Shown here: positions 24,687 through 36,388 of the stretch, piece by piece | Layout of the letters: every line of letters starts with the position of its first letter | Numbering within the stretch: position 1 is the first letter of the stretch | Source: Protonemura montana | Taxonomy: Eukaryota > Arthropoda > Insecta > Plecoptera > Nemouridae | Direction of reading: 5' to 3' | Assembly: GCA_947568835.1 (NCBI GenBank) | Contig: OX387606.1 | Location: 12,586,001 to 12,650,000 of the forward strand | DNA length: 64,000 bases | Program-made: the position numbers and the translations under genes | The notes under the pieces: model-generated | What the model saw: the letters and a program-made list of their open reading frames with translations, nothing else | What the model was told of the DNA's origin: nothing | The model's database searches: none

Positions 24687-27267
24687 AGGTGTCTTTAACT
24701 GGCAGTTATAACTTTTAACCGGACTTTGCAAAACTTAGCTGAACAAAATTGTAAGACATGCACACACGAGATGAGAGATTTTCGCGTTCCTCTTTCAATG
24801 TGTGAAAAGTGTAATTGGTCACAAGTCATGGCCAAAAAGGAATCGATTGTTGAGAAATTGCACAGATCAGCACCAAGGAAATGGCGCAACCGTGAACGGG
24901 GCCCAAAACGTGATGAAAACTGAAGTGCAAATGATAGAGATACAACCGAGCGCATTTCAAATTCAGTACGGAAGTGTCAGCGGTCGCATCTTTGAAAACC
25001 CTTATCAATTAGGGAGGACTCGGCACGGCGCTGTTGAAAAGTGGGTCGTGATCATTATTTCCATCTCTATTTATTACCGTGTCTTGAGATTTGCGGCGAC
25101 TACGAAGATAATCGAATTTCGCAGTGTATTTATAAACTAGCAACTCAATTCGATGAAAACCCCTGCAGCTTTTAGTAGATACAATTTTAATTTAAAAATA
25201 GATGACAAAGTTGCATTCAAATGAGAAAATGGCTTTTCTATGAGATGGTTGTCAGAAAACCGATGACAAAATATGAAGTGTGCAGAGAATGGAAAAGAAT
25301 ATAATAATATGATCACGATTTAAATTGAGTGAGATATGAAAAGAACCGTATTATGGTGCACCTCTATGGAATAGTATTTTTTAACGTAACAATCTTGGGA
25401 CAAAAATATTCTTAGCAGGAACGTGCACTTTCAAATTCATCCAAAAGCTTCGTATTATTTATCAAAATGTTATCCATCGCCAAGCAGAATACATTGTGTG
25501 CCCCGCAAAGAAGTGATCTCCCTTCTATCACCAAGAAAAAAACCACACCTCATCTCCTCCACAAGGAGGAGATACGCTGAGGCATTAAATTCCACACGGA
25601 AATCAGACTTTGTCTTATAAAATAGCATAGTGTCACTTCAATTCCAGTTCTTGAACATCAAAAAAACAAATTCTCCCTAACGAGTAGTAACTCGTGCATT
25701 CTTTACGCGCCTCCTGGCTTCTCAACAACCATTTTCAGTATCACTCCAATTTCTCTTCTCCTCATCCAAATGCAATTTTTGGCTAAATATTTATAATCCA
25801 GTCAACCTCACGACGTCACTGAATAAGTCATCGAGCTCGCCGTCATTATTTCGCTTCTGCTAAACTCTGCTGAAATTTAGAAGCCTTTCGTTTGGCCTGT
25901 TTCTTTCGTGTTCATTTCTTTTCTAGTGGAGCAAGGGAAAAAAAGAGAATCAACATAATTAAATGTTGTGCTCAAGTTGTTAAACCAGCCCGTCTTAACA
26001 GGCCAGTTAACAGGCCTGCCAATGTGTGAGCAGACAAAACGATCCTTGCTTTTTCCTTTAAAAGATGTTTTCCTCAAGCTTTATCTGGCCCGCGACCGCA
26101 ATCGGATTCTTTACCGATAAAATTCGTTTCACGGCATCGGTTCGGACTGCAAATTACACGAAATCAACAGCAATTTGATTAAACAAGTCTACAGTTGCAA
26201 GTCTACATTCGCAGCTACTATTTGGGTGCGCAAGTCAGAAAATTGGTGTTGAACCACGATTGTGGCAATCCTTTTAACAGCGTTTTCAAAAAGTCTCAAG
26301 ACGCTTAAACTATCTAAAGTCGGCGGCAATCAACAAAGAATGTTTCGTCCGGAAGAATGTGATTGGACAGTATTTTTTTTTCTCAATTGTGTACACCTAC
26401 TTTCTACGCATAGCATTAGAATGAAGTCACTTCAAAGACATGTTTTATATTTTAAAGTTTAATTGCCAAATGATTCAAATTTCTTTTTTCGTCCCATCCA
26501 CCGACAGGCCAAGCATCGCATTCTGATTCATATCAAAGAATCTCTTGATTCTAATTAAGGACGGCGCATAGTTAAATGTTAACTTTTTATTTGTAATCAA
26601 CCGAAACCCTGTCCGTTCCTGGATCATAACAATGGGCAAACATGTCGGCGCATCGCCCCCCTCATTTGTATTCAGGAAGGGGTCCTAGCCAGTCAATTAG
26701 TATTTGGATCAAACGAGAAATTTCTTGACTTAAAACATGCCCGAGTCGGCTCTTATATTCAACGAAATATTCTGAAACGTGTGTCCACGTAGAACAAGCC
26801 AAACTTAATTAGGCTTAGAGCTTAAAGGCTTAAGATATCGAATTTTCATAACGCGGTGGAATTGGAGCGCAAACAGATAAGCGATTAAAATTTCTTCCAT
26901 GCAACCGAGCAATCTTTTATGTGCCACACGGTTTTTGTGAATGTGAACTCGCGATTGCAAGTCGGCAATGCATGTCCTTCACTCTACCTGTGTGTTAGGT
27001 ATAGGTAGGTACTACCGCTTCAAAGGTTAAACTCGTACAATCTAGTTAGTATGGAACCAATTCGTCTTCGTGATTGACAAGTGCGATCCAATCGACTATG
27101 CGAGTTACGGGCGCCATGTACAAGCTGAAGCAGTTTCGCCTGAGACGAAAACCAACCTAAAAACTCACCTATTCTACCTTGAATATTCGATTATGTAAAT
27201 TGTGAAAATCGAACGAAAATAAAACGAACTTGCGTTTCACTGAAATCACATCGGCTTGCCCGGTTTT

Positions 27268-27284
27268 TTATTATTATTATTATG
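27268..27284 (+). repeat. TTA trinucleotide microsatellite
   Basis: TTATTATTATTATTAT follows a T-run. Simple repeat, no further signal. Confidence 0.8.
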
Positions 27285-27365
27285 TGGAATTAATTTAAAT
27301 TGCTAATGCGCGATCAAATAATTTGGATAATAGAATAAATTCAAACTTTTCTTCGATTTTCTTTG

Positions 27366-27388
27366 CCCCCCCCCCCCCCCCCCCCCCC
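27366..27388 (+). repeat. Poly-C tract, 23 bases
   Basis: This is an unbroken C run (G run on the minus strand). It is one of three of nearly equal length in the window, all C on the plus strand. The length may be inaccurate because such tracts are hard to sequence. Confidence 0.85.
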
Positions 27389-30149
27389 GCGCGTTTTTCC
27401 CGCAAAAGAGTTCGCGTCCCTCGAGAATCTTTGTCAACTCCGAGTCGGCATTTTCTCGGAGAAACTTTTCACGAGGCTGGCTGCCAGCAGGAAATCTTCA
27501 CATTACCACCCAACTAATGCACTAAAGATTATACCGCATTTAAAACGGATCGCTCCGTCGCTTTTCACCGCCGCTTGCGAAGACGAATTTTATCTCTTTC
27601 CATCGCGTTAACGAGATCATTGCCGCATTAGATAACGTCCATGTGGCCACAACTTTTATACCAAGATTCGCTGGCGAAAATTTTACTTTAAATACTCTCA
27701 ACAGATGTGGATTTGCTAATTAATTAAGAGGATAATAAAACAATGCTTGAGTCTTCTTTCGCCGATTGAAAGGTATAAAGAGCGTAAGTATTTAAAGTTT
27801 CTAATCTAATCCAAAATGTTTTCACAATCCTGTAGAAAATATGATACTGCGCAATAATCCTGGTAATCCGGCAGACAAAAACCTCAAAAGATCTTTCTCA
27901 TAATTCCAAAGGAGTAATAAATTGTAGGCCCAATAATTTCTTGTGTCGAGTAAAATATCTCAGCGTTTAGTAACAGAATTCAAACGATTTTTATCAGTAG
28001 AAGAAATCACTTATCGATGATTTATGACCGCGTGGATTGCTGTCGGCTTGAAATACAAAACTGAATTCATTTTTACAAGAAATGTTTGCTGTCGATGAAA
28101 GAGTCATACATAAAACTGATGTCGAACCAGAAGCCGATGCTCGTTGCGTTGATCTGTAACTTGTTGCTTTTGGCTAAACGTATCTTTGCAGCTACATTCG
28201 AACATATGATTTATACTTTTGTAATATTTAAGAAACCTCCATGACTTCTTTGTTGGTAGTTACATTATTTATATAGTAGGTACCTACCTAACTTTAGTAT
28301 AGCATGTGTGAATTATGATGTGGATGTTTCAGCCATAAAACTGTCTATTGTCTACGCAAGATATAGATGGCTACCAACTTCAAAATTGTAAATAATCCTT
28401 GTTTTGTCCGGTGAAGAAAACTTTCTCGCAATATGGATTTGATTCAGACTTAATTTGTGGCATAATTCAAAAACATTGTTGCGTTAAAATAAAAATAAAA
28501 CACCATTTAACAAGCAAAAACATCAAGTTCGGATTATTCATCGAACGGCCAAGCAATGCAAAAGGAAAAAAAATCATAACCATAAAACTTTTTTGTATTG
28601 TTCCTGAAAGCTGCGTCGATTTCGATAACTCGTTTTACATCGCGCACCGTATCTCCTCACAGGCCTTCAAAGAGCAACGTTTCGTTGTCGAACGTTTGTA
28701 TATACTTTGTAGTTTGCAGTCGCCTTTTGGAAAATCAGTTCCCGCCGCGTCGCGTCTCGTTTGATCCAGCCTCTCATCTTCGCATCTCCACCGCATCCCG
28801 CGAAATGCCCCGAAGAAATATTCGCGAGTCTCAATAATACTCGCGAGCACACCCTCTACTACCTTTTCGAATTTACGCAACCCCGCACGAGTCCCGTTAC
28901 CCCAGGCTTTTTCACCCAGTCGTTTGTCGCAGTCGTTTTGACATCTAAAAAAACTCAGTGCCCACGTCTCCTTTGTTTGTTTCAAAGATTTCAGGATTAA
29001 ATATGTCCGTATTTGTCGTTGGAGGTTTAAAGAAAGCGAATTGAATCAATGTTTATTGAGGAGATGGTAGATTCAGAAGATGTATTGATCTTCTATGCGA
29101 AGGCGGTAGAAGCTGGTGGGATCTTCTCTCAAGTGCACATGTATATAACTTGAAGGAAGGAGCAAGACACAAAGTTAACCGACATAACCTGAATTGTGAT
29201 CTTTCGGTCCGGCCTATACAAATTGTGTGCCGAGACAGTGAGGATTAATCAAGTTAATGTGCTGCAAAACTTCTCTAATTTAGAGCCCGCGCGACAGGCC
29301 ATCAAGACAGTGCAAATGCAATGTTGAGGAGAAAAAAAAGATCAAAACTTTTGACATTCTCGACGAGAAAAGCCCAGAAGTAAAATATTCTATAAATATT
29401 AAAATTGAAATGGGAAAAGTTTCGTCTTGAAAGAAGAGAAAGTAAATTATGAAACGCAAGGGGGGGAGGGATGTTTCAGTTATGTTAGGTAAACGTAGAC
29501 AAGTTTCCGAATAGCTATAGAGAGTTTTCAAAAGCTTTCGGAATTCCTCCTCAAATCGCCGCTCAAGCCCGGCACCTCCATCCATCGTCTTTCTCAGTGG
29601 AACCATTGCGTACATAGGTTAAGGTACAGTCAGAGAGCCATCGGTAATATCAAATTTTCTGCTGAGCAAACGAGCTGGCAACACGTGGTTACGGTAGGCA
29701 GTAGGTGCCACATGATGGCGCTTGCAGCCGTCCTTTTTAACCAACTCTACAAATAAATAGTAACTATACTCAAAATATCGATACATGTACCTATATCAGT
29801 CGTTGAGGTGAAAATTATTAATCCCTAAACACAAATTGTCAACTTATGAACATAGTGTGTTTTATATAGAAGTTGAGCTTTTAAATCATTTACCCCTTGA
29901 TTGGACAATAGGAGCCAATTTAAAAAAAAAATCAAGACAAATGTAAAACAGGTTTTGTTTGACAATCCTCTCTATCGAGTGGAGAAATTCTTTAAAATAT
30001 CTTTTAAACATTAGTTAGTATGTTTTTATCTTATTATTTATTATTTTGTTATTGAATTATCCATTAGATATTAATTATGCATTATTATTATTGCAATATG
30101 TAGTTTAATGTGTTATTTTATTAAGTAGCATTGTACATGAAGTGACGAG

Positions 30150-30225
30150 CCCATCATCCAGTTACCAATTTGTAATTTACACGGGCAATAAATAAATATA
30201 TAAATAAAATAAATATACTTCAGAT
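30150..30225 (+). mobile_element. Possible 3' tail of a non-LTR retroposon
   Basis: GGGCAATAAATAAATATAT and further TAAA-type units follow a less simple segment. This resembles the A-rich or TAAA-repeat tails of insect LINEs and SINEs. No reverse-transcriptase coding was found upstream, so a simple AT repeat is the alternative. Confidence 0.25.
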
Positions 30226-30292
30226 TATTAATTAGTATACCTTATTTAAACTCAAATGCGAGTAATCTGCAAGGTATTGTATGATAATTTCA

Positions 30293-30853
30293 TTATTGTA
30301 TGATATTATTGTAAAAATAGAGGATCGTATCTAGTCCATATTTTTTCGGTAAATCAGTGATATAGCAGAAATTTTTCGCGAAGAACATTCGCGCTATGGT
30401 AGCAAGATATTCTTTGATTAGGCAGATTACTTTGCGACTGTCTTTCATATCGTTAGTAAGCATCAATGCGCCCAAGCAGCAGACAATAGACCAAAGGTAA
30501 ACCATGCAGTAGCGAGATAACAGTGCGGGATGCTGAACGTTTTCACAGTCTGCCATCTCTCTGTGGTTTATTGCGTTCGTGGTCGAGGAATATGAGATTG
30601 TCGTCCTGACAAACTTTAAGGCGCAACGACGCTCTACACACGTTTCAAGCGAACAGAGCCGAGAACGCGTCGGGCGGCGGCGGTGGGCAAAGAGATAGTG
30701 CACAACAGATTTACCTAGCCAAGAAAATATTTTCATGATGATGAAACGGGATAGCTGGCAAATATTATTGCAAGGCCTCGTGTGGCAAGCCAAGCGCTCG
30801 TTAACGAGATTGGATTTCGAAAACAAACGCGCAATTGTATACAGTGACGACAC
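30293..30853 (-). CDS. Longest open frame in the window, product unknown
   Basis: This frame runs about 187 codons without a stop. The first ATG is about 40 codons in (MKIFSWLGKSVVHYLFAH...), so a protein from ATG would be about 147 residues. One hydrophobic segment (YCMVYLWSIVCCLGALML) could span a membrane. I recognise no family. By rough estimate for this base composition, a frame this long is somewhat unlikely by chance, but there is no splice, promoter or poly(A) evidence. It lies on the same strand as the presumed host gene and could be a nested gene, an old element's fragment, or chance. Confidence 0.2.
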   Translation of the reverse strand: MSSLYTIARLFSKSNLVNERLACHTRPCNNICQLSRFIIMKIFSWLGKSVVHYLFAHRRRPTRSRLCSLETCVERRCALKFVRTTISYSSTTNAINHREMADCENVQHPALLSRYCMVYLWSIVCCLGALMLTNDMKDSRKVICLIKEYLATIARMFFAKNFCYITDLPKKYGLDTILYFYNNIIQ

Positions 30854-33300
30854 TGAGCGCTATATTTTGCTAAGCTCGGTCCCATGCAACTAAAATTTAG
30901 TTTAAATTACGTTGATGAACACTTTGACAAAGCAAATACTGAAGCAAATGTATGTACGCCATGCTTATTCATCACAAGCTGTAAAGCTAACGCTTTTTTC
31001 GATGCAGTGAATTATTTTAATCAAGTTAAGCTTTAATGAGATTTTTCGAATAACAAGATAAATTTTTACAGGAATTTTGAAGCTCATTGTATGCAAATTT
31101 CAATGTCAGAGATCCGCTTTACTGCTATTTATGCGGAGAGGCCAATTTAAAATTTCTGCGGTACACCGTGTGCATAGCTAGTGTGTGTGTGTGTGTGGTG
31201 TCTCCTTTGCGGCGGCAAACGGTACACAAAAAGCAGCAACTCGCATCATGGTTTATCTATGCTGCCTGCACACAGCATCGTATTTGAGTGCACACCGATG
31301 CCAACAAAAAAGAGATGCTAGAGCGCGCGGTAAAGTGGTTCACCAGCAAGAGTGTAGGCAAAGAAAACTGTATCCGCTTCGATGCAGAATTGTGCATCGT
31401 AGCCGGGAAGCTGGGCTCTCTCGGTAGATGGTACTTGCATAGTCGAACAAATAGGTGCACTGCTGCACATTTGACGGAGTCAGCAGTGGAAAATTATATC
31501 ACTAGAAGGTGGTATTTGCTGTGATCGAGATGAAATTCATGGAAATATGTGAGAATTGAGGTCATTCTCTTTTTCTCGGTGGTCATTTTTTGCGGTCTGT
31601 GCAATCACGCGAAGAGTTTTCTGAACCCCTTGTAACGCTTATTCAATGATGGTAATGAATAACCTGTGTCTCTTTTCAAAGGGATCGAGGGAAATGCAGG
31701 ATAAAAGTCGGGATTAATGGTAAAGTGATTACAGAGCATACAAACTTCTCAATCTAGCTGGATTATGGCCCGTTTCAATCGGCGAGCGATTTGCTGACAA
31801 TAGAGAACGGAAGGAAAAACGTCTCATTGATGGATAGAAGTCGGAAATCAACAAAAAACTTATTGCGCAAGAAGCGCAAGAAAGGGGAATAAATACTATT
31901 TTCCTTTACTATTTCGTTTTGTATACATATTCGAACGTGTGCGGAAACGGGAAGACGACGTGTAAAAACGATTATTTGATTTATTTAACAAAGTTTGCAG
32001 ATATTTTCATGTCTGTCGCGTTGAACAAATCTTGGACATAACTCATTCGCGCAAAAAGTGAATCAGAAGATTTCCTCGCAAATAATCAACAGGAACAAAG
32101 TCATTATCCTTAACTGTTAGAAAAACAACAACCCTTTGTCATTGCCAAAATTGTGGGCATCAATGTTTTGAACATTGTCAACAGCACTAAAATAATTGTA
32201 CACAAAAAAAATTTAACTTTATATAATTTTTTTTGGCTTAGAGTGTGTAACGCACCCAATAAGACAAGATAACTTTCAGATTACGTAGTAGCCATCCTCT
32301 CTATACTAGATATGCCATGTATTTGAGAAAAGCACGCTTAAAAACTGCTTTGCTCGTTCCACAACTCGGCGACCAGCCATGCATCTTACAATATAGCACG
32401 GATTTTTTCAAACGAGTAGTTATGGCTTGTGGGGGTGCACATAGTGAAGTCAAAAATGAATAAACCTCGTGATATCTTGGAACAATGGTGCTGCGCGTAC
32501 AGATGATGTACGCTGAGCGAACTGTATTGCATAATATACCGATTCGATACTCTCCATACTCTGTAAGATCCTTACAAAACAAGGAAAGCCACTCCCGCTT
32601 CTCCCATGCCGCACTTTCGAAACATCTGTTCATACTGCAGATTATTGCCAGAGGCGAACTACAATTGTATCCATCTACAGTCTACACATTAACATAGTTT
32701 GCAAGTAGCCCCCTCATTATTGCTTAAGTGTCATTTTGATTAACATTGGCAAGAAGTCGTTGAATGAAGAGGAAATTTCGAACAAGGAAGCGGCATCTCA
32801 ATTACGTTATGGAGGTACCCGTCTTAAGAATTATTCGAAAAGCGTTACCAAAACCATCCCCCAACGATGCGATACATTTATTAGAGCAACTTTTATGATA
32901 TTCCGAACTTTTTAAACAGAAGGCAAAGAAATTGTTGTCGAAATAGAAAAAGGAACGAGTCATCTAAACCAAAACCGACCAAAATGCATCCAAAAAAGGA
33001 CCCAAAATTTCCCTGCGGGTGTTCAGACCTCGGTTACGTACTGAACTACGTCAATTCTTGGTGGTCCCAAAAAGTTTTAAACGAATTTCTCAAAAAACTG
33101 TAAAAACAGCATAAGAACTTACATTTTTTCGGAAAATACTCACAACAGTTATATTGATAAATAATTAGTTTAAGTAGATAAGTAGAAGATAAATAAATTG
33201 ATATGTGGAAAGATGATCTATGTCGACAGAACTGGAACGAAATGAAGTAGTTTGCTGGGTTACCTATTCCATTAATTAAAGCATATATTAAGTATATTCC
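30854..33300. other. Non-coding stretch
   Basis: No gene recognised. A short TG microsatellite lies at 31,182-31,197. The rest is AT-rich without repeats that I can pair. Confidence 0.4.
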
Positions 33301-33302
33301 TA

Positions 33303-33328
33303 CACGCTAAAAAATTTGGAGTGAAAAT
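33303..33328 (+). repeat. Left terminal inverted repeat of the 3.1-kb element
   Basis: It matches the reverse complement of the right end over about 26 bases with two mismatches. Just inside is a perfect 19-base hairpin, GGAGTGAAAATTTCACTCC (33,318-33,336). Confidence 0.75.
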
Positions 33329-33636
33329 TTCACTCCTTGAACGAGTGGCGTCTAATTTGACACTTGAAAGAGTGGTTTTCTGTAATATTGACTCCCAAAT
33401 GTGTTGTTTTCCCACTCTTTGACAAGGAGTGCACAGAATTAGCTCTTTGGAATGAGTGCAGGGTATCGGGTACTTATTAAAGGAAGCGGTTAACTCCGGA
33501 TTGAGGCTGGAGCAGTGGCTGGAGCTTACGTGAGAAATGCTGAATCTACATTTCGACAGTCATTCAACTATTATGAGAGTGTGACTCATATCTTACTACC
33601 CAGCGAACTGTCGATTCGGAGCATTTTTAACTTTCG

Positions 33637-33672
33637 TTCAGTAGCTACCTCGGTCTTGAAGTGAAGTGATCA
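33637..33672 (+). promoter_or_regulatory. Possible initiator (TCAGT) upstream of the SAMD3-like start
   Basis: TTCAGTAG at 33,637-33,644 fits the arthropod initiator TCAGT. It lies 50-55 bases upstream of the ATG at 33,692. GATC follows near +29, where downstream promoter elements sit. There is no TATA box. The match is short and could be chance. Confidence 0.25.
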
Positions 33673-34310
33673 GTGCGTGTCGCAACTCGCCATGGAGGAA
33701 GAATGTGTTATGAATTTGGACTTGGAAGGTCTTCGACTTTTTCTAATCAAAAAAGGAATTCCGGAAGAATTGGCAAATGCTTTCAAAGGTAATAGAACAT
33801 TATGATCAAACTTTGAATTGCACACGAGGTACTTGGATTTTTATAGGTAAATTTCAACGCTTGCTTTACAGGTAACTCTGATGCAGTTTACTAAACCAGA
33901 TGAATCGACAAAAGGTGAAATCCAAGATCTTATGGACGATACATTTGAAATGAGGAGGAAAGAAATAAACGAGAATTCGCCTTCCATAACTGACATCATT
34001 GGGAAGTACCCTAGGCTGATCGACTTTGATGGTAACCAGGTACGCTGCACGCATTATACTTTTAAACAGCAAACTCTTTGATAAAACGTTCTTATAATCC
34101 TTGCAGTCCAATCATTTCCTACTTGTTTCAGGTAAATCGCGAATTCAACCGAATGGAAGAGAGCAAGTCAACAAACTTTTTATCGAAGTTCCGAAAAAGC
34201 TGTACTTCTCGGATACTGAAGTATTGCGAACAATTCAAACCCAAGTCCTTCAATATGTCAAAAAAAAATAGCAAATGGTAAGCATAACACCACATGTTTT
34301 ATGATTTCGA

Positions 34311-34343
34311 TTATTACCTATCGCGAATCGCGATAGGTAATAA
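34311..34343. repeat. Perfect 33-base palindrome in an intron of the SAMD3-like gene
   Basis: Arms TTATTACCTATCGCGA and TCGCGATAGGTAATAA are exact reverse complements, separated by one A. It lies between apparent exons 3 and 4. Such a long perfect palindrome in otherwise diverged DNA suggests a recent insertion or a structured RNA or protein-binding site. Confidence 0.85.
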
Positions 34344-34884
34344 GAATATTAATAATTTCCACTGGTAATTTGACATTTGCAGATGATCTTCGAGCAATTT
34401 TGCTTCTGGCGACTCTGCTGCCAGCATGCAACGCCAGCAAGAAAAAACTTCTGGCGACGCAGTACTTGAAAAGGGAACGGCGATCCCCAACGACTCTCTT
34501 TTGCGGTTTGTTAAGGTACGTTTAGTTTGACTGTTTCCACTTTCGCTATAAAATGATGCTCTTCAAAATTTTGGCTTCATAAATTGTAATAGATAATGGC
34601 GTGTCTACACTGTATGATTTTGTAAAAATCCTGACAATTTTCCCAAACCCATCAGTTTATTAAATTAAAGTCATCACTAAATAGGATATTGTGAAAAAAA
34701 TTAAATAAGTCACTGTAAATAAAGCTTGAAGTATCTTCTCCATGATAAGATATATCATGCACCTCACACCTGTCCAGCAACGTCACACTGATTACAAGAT
34801 TGACTATTAAAACAAGCTCTAATTTAATGTCGATACTTTCAGGCAGGGGCAGACATTACCGCCTTCGTCAAGGCGAGCACGCAA

Positions 34885-34896
34885 GGGGGGGGGGGG
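34885..34896 (+). repeat. Poly-G tract (12) in the last SAMD3-like exon
   Basis: Twelve G bases separate two reading frames that both match the family. Length change at this tract, real or from sequencing, is the simplest cause of the frame difference. Confidence 0.7.
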
Positions 34897-35399
34897 AGAG
34901 GTCCAACCGTTCCTCCTGTGTGTTGGCAGCCTGGAGGAGGGAGGCGATTACTTTATCGTCGCGGATAGATTTCATGTCGCAGTCGGCAAGTGCCCAGTAA
35001 GGGCTTTTGACTTGTTGTTTAAAACGTTCTATGTTTTTAATGTAGCATACCCATCGAACTTGATACGTTTCTACAATTTTGTCGAAACTCGCCTGTATGT
35101 AATGAATGTTAAGTCAAGCAACCTTGCGGCTACAGCAGGGCTAGACGCGTCCCTGTTGAACGTTCAAATTGATTAAAATTTATGACAATATGACAATATA
35201 AAATTTATGAGAACATTAGTATTGCTACCCAGATCGCTTGGAATTTGAAATATGCTAGGATTTATGACTAAAGTATTAAACTATTTAAGATAAGTATATC
35301 ACACAAAAAGAGTTTAAATAAATTCAATAAATTTGTTTACTTAAATGAGAATTTCTCTGACCTTGAGAACATTCAAAGAATTGTTTAATTTGTGTTAAA

Positions 35400-35631
35400 A
35401 TTGTAATTTAATCGATGGCGATCTGTTCTCTCTGATTTTTGTCTCTTCACTTCTAATTTCATTATAGAGAGTTGGTTTTATGTCTGCATTTTGAACTCTA
35501 CTTCCAGTTGTACTTGCTATACTTAATGATGAATCGGTTAATTTCTCTTGAAATTGCAATTTAATCGTGGCGATCTTCATTCTCTAATTTTTGTCTCTTG
35601 ACCTCTAATTTCAGTTATAGAGAGTTCATTG
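35400..35631 (+). repeat. Two-copy direct repeat, ~75 bases
   Basis: Copy 1 is about 35,400-35,472 and copy 2 about 35,553-35,631. Shared words in order: AATTTAATCG, TGGCGATCT, TTCTCT, AATTTTTGTCTCTT, CTCTAATTTCA, TTATAGAGAGTT. It is inside the 3.1-kb element, downstream of the gene, and of unknown role. Confidence 0.7.
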
Positions 35632-36034
35632 TGGAATTTAAAAAATTCAATACATCATTTCACCCATTTTTTCTGCTTAAAATTCAATTTTTATTTCTGT
35701 TTTCAATAAAATATTTTTATGATCCGAAATTAATTCGTTGTAATATTTCCACCTTCAAAAAGTACAGCTTGATAGACCTTGCCCATGACTAAAATAAAAA
35801 TGTCACGTAAGGAGTAAAATGTACGATCATGCGATGCACTTGCAATGCAGCAATGCATGCACACGAGCATCTAGCGAAAAATAATAAACAACTTCAGGTG
35901 ACAGGTCTATCAAGGCGTACGAAATTATCCTTTTTACAGGATTCCAATGAATTCTTTCACTCACTCGTTTTGGAGCATTGCAATCCCAGGAAATTTTCGA
36001 ATATTTCGAAACTAGAGTCGAAATTTTTGACTCG

Positions 36035-36388
36035 TTAAAGGAGTGAAATAAAATGTCTCTTTCGAGAGAATGACTTCCACTCATTATGGAGAGGGCACAT
36101 TTTGTCGTTTTAAAAGAGTGAGAATGATCCTTTCATTGAGTCAAAATATTTCACTCAATGAAAGAGTGAAATGAGATGACTCATTCGAAAGAGCGAGTTC
36201 CACTCCCAAGGGAGAGGGCACATTTTGTCGTTTTAAAAGAGTGAGAATGATCCTTTCATGGAGTCCAAATATTTCACTCAATGAAAGAGTGAAATGAGAT
36301 GACTCATTCGAAAGAGCGAGTTCCACTCCCAAAGGAGAGGGCACATTTTGTCGTATTAGAAGAGTGAGAATTGACTCTTTTGGAGTGG
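36035..36388 (+). repeat. Subterminal tandem array of the element, 123-base period
   Basis: The word GAGAGGGCACATTTTGTCG starts at 36,089, 36,212 and 36,335, exactly 123 bases apart. Two full units and two partial ones are present. Each full unit contains the hairpin ATTTCACTC-AATGAAA-GAGTGAAAT (36,148-36,172 and 36,271-36,295). Neighbouring units are nearly identical, so the duplication is much younger than the gene decay, or is kept uniform. Confidence 0.85.

Larger units (their letters stand above)
19700..30149. other. Long non-coding stretch, presumed intron
   Basis: No supported gene in about 10 kb. It holds a short ATTTTGATTGG repeat cluster (24,611-24,686), a 23-base poly-C tract (27,366-27,388) and a TTA microsatellite (27,268-27,284), each listed separately. 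Open frames are all short and without motifs. Confidence 0.4.
33692..35176 (+). pseudogene. SAMD3-like gene, five apparent exons, decayed
   Basis: ATG in a strong context (GCCATGG) begins exon 1 (33,692-33,788), a SAM-like helical start (LEGLRLFLIKKGIPEELANAF). Exon 2 (about 33,871-34,039) gives IQDLMDDTFEMRRKEINENS and DIIGKYPRLIDFDGNQ. Exon 3 (34,132-34,277) gives NREFNRMEESKSTNFLSKF and RILKYCEQFKPKSF. Exon 4 (34,383-34,515) starts DDLRAILLLATLLPACNASK. Exon 5 (34,843-35,176) holds VQPFLLCVG, DYFIVADRF and FDLLFKTFYVFNVAYP. I recognise the 'KYPRL.DF.G', 'L.AILLLA..LP' and 'QPFL..VG...FK..YVFN..YP' blocks from memory as those of the uncharacterised SAMD3-like proteins multiplied in fish, cnidarian and arthropod genomes. 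Introns are short (about 80-330 bases) with GT...AG borders. Exons 2 and 3 join in phase. The junctions 1-2 and 3-4 do not, exon 4 changes frame within, and a 12-G run lies between two frames of exon 5. The copy therefore looks non-functional, or some borders are wrong. Function of the family is unknown. Confidence 0.65.
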
